A stretch of DNA of 64,000 nt from PALSA-129 sp963842505 (GTDB lineage: Bacteria; Acidobacteriota; Terriglobia; Bryobacterales; Bryobacteraceae). Under the pieces are notes generated by a model. The model searched no databases and was not told the origin of the DNA. It worked only from the letters and a program-made list of their open reading frames with translations. The DNA lies in assembly GCA_963842505.1 (NCBI GenBank), contig CAWJGZ010000002.1, forward strand, positions 558,001-622,000, given 5' to 3'. How positions within the stretch are numbered: position 1 is the stretch's first letter; each line of letters opens with the position of its first letter. Shown here piece after piece: positions 60,267 through 64,000 of the stretch. The position numbers were made by a program, and so were the translations under genes.

Positions 60267-61457
60267 ATGAAACTGGCAGAACGAATGAATCGCATCGGGG
60301 TGGAAACAGCCTTCGATGTTCTGGTCAAGGCCCGCGCCCTGGAAGCGCAGGGCAAGAGCGTGATTCACTTGGAAATCGGCGAGCCCGATTTTCCGACTCC
60401 GTCGCACATCGTCGAAGCGGCCAAGAAGGCGCTGGATGAGGGCTGGACGCATTATGGACCAACGCAGGGTTATCCGGATCTGCGGGAAGTGATCGCGGCC
60501 CAAGTGTCGCGCACGCGCGGGATCAAGGTGGGAGCGGAACATGTGTCGGTGGTTCCGGGCGGCAAGCCGATCATCTTCTTCCCCATGATGGCGCTGCTCG
60601 AGCCGGGCGATGAAGTGATCTACCCGAACCCGGGCTTTCCGATTTACGAATCGATGATCAACTTCCTGGGAGCCAAAGCCGTGCCCATGCCGCTCGAAGA
60701 GGAGCGCGGCTTTTCTTTCGACCTGAACCTGTTCCGCGACCGCCTCAGCAATAAAACCAAGATGGTGGTGTTGAACTCGCCGCAGAATCCCACCGGCGGG
60801 ATGATACCGGCCGGGGATCTGAAGCAGATCGCGGAGATGCTGCGCGACCGCGACGTGATGGTGCTGAGCGACGAGATTTATTCGAAGATCTGTTACGCGG
60901 ACACGCCGCCGGTGTCGATCTCGAGTTTTCCGGGGATGCTCGAAAAGACCATCATCCTGGATGGTTTTTCGAAGACCTATGCCATGACTGGCTGGCGGAT
61001 GGGGTATGGCGTGATGCCCAAGTGGCTCGTGGAAGCGGTCACCAAGCTGATGGTGAATTCGAATTCCTGCACGGCCAGCTTCACGCAACGTGCCGGACTG
61101 GCGGCCCTCACCGGGCCGCAGGATTGCGTCACCGCCATGGTGGCGGAATTCCGCCGCCGCCGCGATGCTATTTGCAAGGGCTTGAATGAGATTCCGGGCT
61201 TCCGCTGCGCGGTCCCCGGCGGCGCCTTCTACGCATTCGCCAACGTCACCGGCACCGGAATGGATTCGAAAGAACTGGCCGACTACCTGCTGTACGAAAT
61301 CGGCGTGTCCTGCCTGGACGGGAGATGCTTCGGCGAGTACGGCAAGGGCTACGTGCGATTCAGCTACGCGAATTCCATGGAGAACCTGCTGGAGGCCATC
61401 GCGCGGATCAAGAAGGCTTCACCCAAGTGGGAAGCCGCGATGATGGCGCGGCGGTAA
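60267..61457 (+). CDS. Class I/II PLP-dependent aminotransferase
   Basis: 396 residues. The fold-type I layout is clear: VIHLEIGEPDFPTPSHIVEA, THYGPTQGYPDLREVIA, NSPQNPTGGMIP and the PLP lysine Lys236 in FSKTYAMTGWRMGY; Arg in GYVRFSYANSMENLLEA binds the carboxylate. This is the AspC/PatA-like group of aspartate or aromatic aminotransferases. A GTG or another start is unlikely since ATG 60267 is close to the first conserved block. The amino donor cannot be decided by eye. Cytoplasmic; stand-alone. Confidence 0.9.
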   Translation: MKLAERMNRIGVETAFDVLVKARALEAQGKSVIHLEIGEPDFPTPSHIVEAAKKALDEGWTHYGPTQGYPDLREVIAAQVSRTRGIKVGAEHVSVVPGGKPIIFFPMMALLEPGDEVIYPNPGFPIYESMINFLGAKAVPMPLEEERGFSFDLNLFRDRLSNKTKMVVLNSPQNPTGGMIPAGDLKQIAEMLRDRDVMVLSDEIYSKICYADTPPVSISSFPGMLEKTIILDGFSKTYAMTGWRMGYGVMPKWLVEAVTKLMVNSNSCTASFTQRAGLAALTGPQDCVTAMVAEFRRRRDAICKGLNEIPGFRCAVPGGAFYAFANVTGTGMDSKELADYLLYEIGVSCLDGRCFGEYGKGYVRFSYANSMENLLEAIARIKKASPKWEAAMMARR

Positions 61458-61543
61458 TCCCCGGAGTAGGACAAGCCTCCTGGACTGTCGTGCGGGTCTG
61501 CCGCACGCGCTTGACCACAAAATGAAAGGCCGGGAGGCGTGTC

Positions 61544-64000
61544 CTACTGCAGGTTCGCGGATGCCGCCGAGGAAGTGCCCACGCTGTTCGTCAGAGTTGC
61601 ACTCACCGAAAGGATGGCGGAGTTGTTGCCCGTGACGGTGAACGGCTGGGTGAAGGTGAACTGGCTGCCATAGGGCGCGGACGCGGCGCTCGAATACCAG
61701 GGCGCGAAGATCGAACTCACCGGCGCCGCAAGCTGGGTGGTCCCGAGGTTCGAACCGGAAGTCGCCGAGAACTGGAAGTTGGCCGTGGTGACATCGCGCG
61801 ACGTGGCGTAGCCGACGATGGTGACAGTGAATCCGGTGCTGCTGCGAGTGGCCGTCATGGATGTGATCACGGGCGCCGCGGCGTTGAGCCGGAAAGTCAG
61901 TTTGGGCGCGGGGATGGGGGTGACATCCTGGGAAACAACCAGCAATTGCGCGGTGATGGTGATGGTGGCGGCGTCGGTTCCCAACTGTATGGGGACAGCC
62001 GTGAGAGCGCCCGTGGCGCCGGCCGGGACCACGGTCTGGGCGGTGAGTCCGCCAGTCGCGAACTGGAAGGCGGGATCGGTAAGGCCGGAATCGGTCACCA
62101 CGGCCATGGTCAGATTGACTGTGATATTGGCCGGGTAGGCAGTTCCCAGGGCGACAGTAAGGCTGGGCTGTGAAGCGGGCGCGGCCGTGCTGCCGATGCC
62201 GCCGAAAGTAACCGGGGGCCCGGTGGGGAGCCCGACAGTCAGCGAGAGTGTTTTCGTGCTGGAAACACCGTTGCTATCGGTCACCGTCACGCTAAAGGAA
62301 GCAGTTCCCGGGGCGGTAGGTGTTCCGGATAGCGTGCCGTTCTGTGCCAGGCTGAGGCCTGCCGGGAGGTTTGATCCCCCCCATGTATAGGGCGGTGTGC
62401 CGCCGCTCGCCGCGAGTGTGGTGCTGAAACTGGAGCCCAGCGTGGCGGCGCCGATGGATGTGGTGGTGATCACGAGTTGTGGGGCGATGGTGACGGTGTA
62501 CGTAGCCTTGGCGGTCAGGCCGTTGACGTCCGTGGCGTTAATGGCGATGGTGTAGCTGCCGGCGGTGGTGGGGGTTCCGGAGAGCGATCCGGCGGCCGAC
62601 AGGGTAATGCCGGGTGGCAATCCCGTGCCCGTGAACGTAATGGGAGCGTCGCCGCCCGATGCGCTCACAAGCGCGGTATAGGCCGCGCCGACGGTTCCAT
62701 TCGGCAGCGGGACGTTGGTGAAGGTGAGCGGGGTGGAATTAATGGTAAGACTGAAATTCTTGGTAGTGGAAAGGACCGCGACAGGGCTGGAATCGGCCAC
62801 CGTGACGGCAACTTGGAATACGCCGTCTTGCCCGGGGATGCCAGTCAACAGGCCGGTGGTATTGGCCAGCGTCAGTCCGGCGGGAAGGCCGCTGGCAGAC
62901 CAGAAATAAGGCGGCTTGCCGCCGGTGGCCGCGAAAGTGGTGGAGTAGACCGAGGCTTTCTGGCCGGAAGGCAGCGGCGTTGCCGTCGTGATGACCAGGG
63001 ACGGTTCCACGATGGCAATCGAGAAAGTCTGGTTGGCGGAGGCGTCAGCAGTGTCGTCGACAAAAACCAGGAATTGGTACGTGCCGAGAGTTGTGGGAGT
63101 GCCTGTGAGGGCGCCGCTTGATGAAAACTGGGTTCCTGGAGGAAGCGTGCCATACTCGGCGAAGGTGTAGGGTGGAACGCCTCCGGTGGCGCTGAACTGG
63201 ATGTTGAGCGGCGTGCCGAGGGTTGCGTTGCCGAGCGGCGGGGTGGTGAGGGCCAGTTTCTGCGGAGCGATGACCAGGGTGAAGTCGCGTGCGTTGGTGT
63301 CGGCGGCGGAATCGGTGACCTGAACCGTGAATCCGAATGATCCGAAGGTGGTGGGCGTGCCGCTGAGCAATCCGCCGGGAGTGAGCGTCAATCCTGGCGG
63401 AAGCGTGCCTCTGATGAGTGAAAACGTGTATCCTCCGGTGCCGCCGCTAGCCGCGAAAGTGGCGGAGTACGGCGACCCGTTCATGCCGGCAGGCAGCGTC
63501 GGCGGCGTGGTGATAACGAGGGGTGGGGCGAGGACCGTAATCGAGTAGGTCTGGCTGGCGGACGCGCCGGTGCTGTCGGTGACGGAAACCGCGAATGGGT
63601 ACGTGCCGAGCGTGGCAGGGGTGCCTGTGAGGGCGCCGCTGGCGGAGAACTGGGTCCCGGGAGGCAGTGTGCCCGATTCGCCGAAGGTGTAGGGTGGAAC
63701 GCCTCCGGTGGCGCTGAACTGGATGTTGAGCGGCGTACCGAGGGTCGCGTTGCCGGGCGGCGGGGTGATGAGGGTCAGTTTCGGTGGAGCGATGACCAGG
63801 GTGAAGCTGCCGGTGGTGGTGCTGCCGGCGGAATCAGTCACCTGTACGGTAAAACCAAAAGTCCCGAAGGCCGTGGGAGTGCCACCGAAAGATCCGCCCA
63901 CGGAGAACGTCAACCCGGCAGGCAGCGAACCGCGGACAATCGCAAAAGTGTAGCCCGGCACGCCGCCGGTGGCCGCGATGCTCCCGGAGTATGGGACGCC
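61544..64000 (-). CDS. Ig-like (He_PIG-type) repeat surface protein, N-terminus outside the window
   Basis: At least 818 residues; the frame continues past the right edge, so the N-terminus and any signal peptide are missing. Tandem putative-Ig (He_PIG) modules of about 87 residues repeat the pattern ATGGVPPYTF...LPPGTQFSASGALTGTP...GTYPFAVSVTD. Two 522-bp units near 63161 and 63683 are nearly identical at DNA level, a recent duplication. The last ~190 residues are a different beta-rich C-terminal region ending in NSVGTSSAASANLQ. Such proteins lie on the cell surface and often bind polymers or partner cells. No anchor motif is visible at the C-terminus. Confidence 0.85.
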   Translation of the reverse strand, partial: GVPYSGSIAATGGVPGYTFAIVRGSLPAGLTFSVGGSFGGTPTAFGTFGFTVQVTDSAGSTTTGSFTLVIAPPKLTLITPPPGNATLGTPLNIQFSATGGVPPYTFGESGTLPPGTQFSASGALTGTPATLGTYPFAVSVTDSTGASASQTYSITVLAPPLVITTPPTLPAGMNGSPYSATFAASGGTGGYTFSLIRGTLPPGLTLTPGGLLSGTPTTFGSFGFTVQVTDSAADTNARDFTLVIAPQKLALTTPPLGNATLGTPLNIQFSATGGVPPYTFAEYGTLPPGTQFSSSGALTGTPTTLGTYQFLVFVDDTADASANQTFSIAIVEPSLVITTATPLPSGQKASVYSTTFAATGGKPPYFWSASGLPAGLTLANTTGLLTGIPGQDGVFQVAVTVADSSPVAVLSTTKNFSLTINSTPLTFTNVPLPNGTVGAAYTALVSASGGDAPITFTGTGLPPGITLSAAGSLSGTPTTAGSYTIAINATDVNGLTAKATYTVTIAPQLVITTTSIGAATLGSSFSTTLAASGGTPPYTWGGSNLPAGLSLAQNGTLSGTPTAPGTASFSVTVTDSNGVSSTKTLSLTVGLPTGPPVTFGGIGSTAAPASQPSLTVALGTAYPANITVNLTMAVVTDSGLTDPAFQFATGGLTAQTVVPAGATGALTAVPIQLGTDAATITITAQLLVVSQDVTPIPAPKLTFRLNAAAPVITSMTATRSSTGFTVTIVGYATSRDVTTANFQFSATSGSNLGTTQLAAPVSSIFAPWYSSAASAPYGSQFTFTQPFTVTGNNSAILSVSATLTNSVGTSSAASANLQ

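Noticed and set aside
62470..63121. Plus-strand ORF opposite the Ig-repeat protein
   Set aside because: A Gly/Arg-rich shadow of the repeat gene.
63161..63740. CRISPR-like spaced repeats
   Set aside because: The repeats are whole coding modules of 522 bp, not short repeats with unique spacers; no cas gene is in the window.
1..64000. tRNA or rRNA genes, phage genes, complete insertion sequences
   Set aside because: No tRNA-like cloverleaf, rRNA core sequence, integrase or transposase gene was recognised by eye on either strand; a tRNAscan or Infernal run would settle it.

Overview
The window is 64 kb of GC-rich bacterial chromosome, packed with genes on both strands. Gene content and style point to an Acidobacteriota member of the Solibacter/Bryobacter type. 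The indicators are Ig-repeat surface proteins, a split 2-oxoacid:ferredoxin oxidoreductase, a fused LptF-LptG permease, exported TldD/PmbA relatives, and many lineage-specific small proteins. This placement is inference from content; no rRNA or tRNA gene was seen.

Left end (1-4.2 kb): a partly decayed sugar-metabolism neighbourhood. It holds the end of an enolase-superfamily protein that lacks most metal ligands, an apparently intact L-fucose/arabinose-isomerase-like enzyme, a LacI regulator reduced to a multiply frameshifted remnant, and a B12-binding radical SAM gene with a frameshift. From 4.2 to 18.2 kb come a PEGA-type protein, a cupin, a LolA-like protein, an acyltransferase beginning inside a mobile repeat, a sugar-binding lipoprotein, the exported TldD/PmbA pair with a fused LptFG, and a small penicillin-binding protein.

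18.2-24.6 kb: a korDAB(C) operon with a clear sigma-70 promoter, then a histidine phosphatase, an MbfA-type rubrerythrin/VIT transporter and small proteins. 24.6-33.7 kb: a ten-gene minus-strand operon (RDD, zinc-ribbon membrane proteins, DUF4129, DUF4350, MoxR ATPase, DUF58, SpoIIM, RDD), nearly all joined by 4-base start/stop overlaps. 33.9-50.6 kb: an amino-acid permease, an amidohydrolase, a second copy of the ~185-bp repeat, a JAMM-domain protein, rfaE2-mfd, a SurA-like/YhaM/BlaI run, a frameshifted TPR gene, rmuC, and recJ with a small conserved protein.

50.6-53.7 kb: a minimal bacterial-microcompartment locus (one BMC shell protein and an acylating aldehyde dehydrogenase whose reading frame continues past a single UGA), followed by ~0.9 kb of gene-free, strand-asymmetric DNA. 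53.7-64 kb: a glycosyltransferase family 9 protein, a GNAT, a POT peptide transporter, an ECF sigma/anti-sigma pair, an aminotransferase and a truncated Ig-repeat surface protein.

Two patterns run across the window. Many starts sit 6-10 bases downstream of a TAnnnT (-10-like) hexamer, suggesting leaderless transcripts, and at two divergent gene pairs these hexamers overlap on opposite strands. A ~185-bp terminal-inverted-repeat element occurs twice, ~97% identical by eye.
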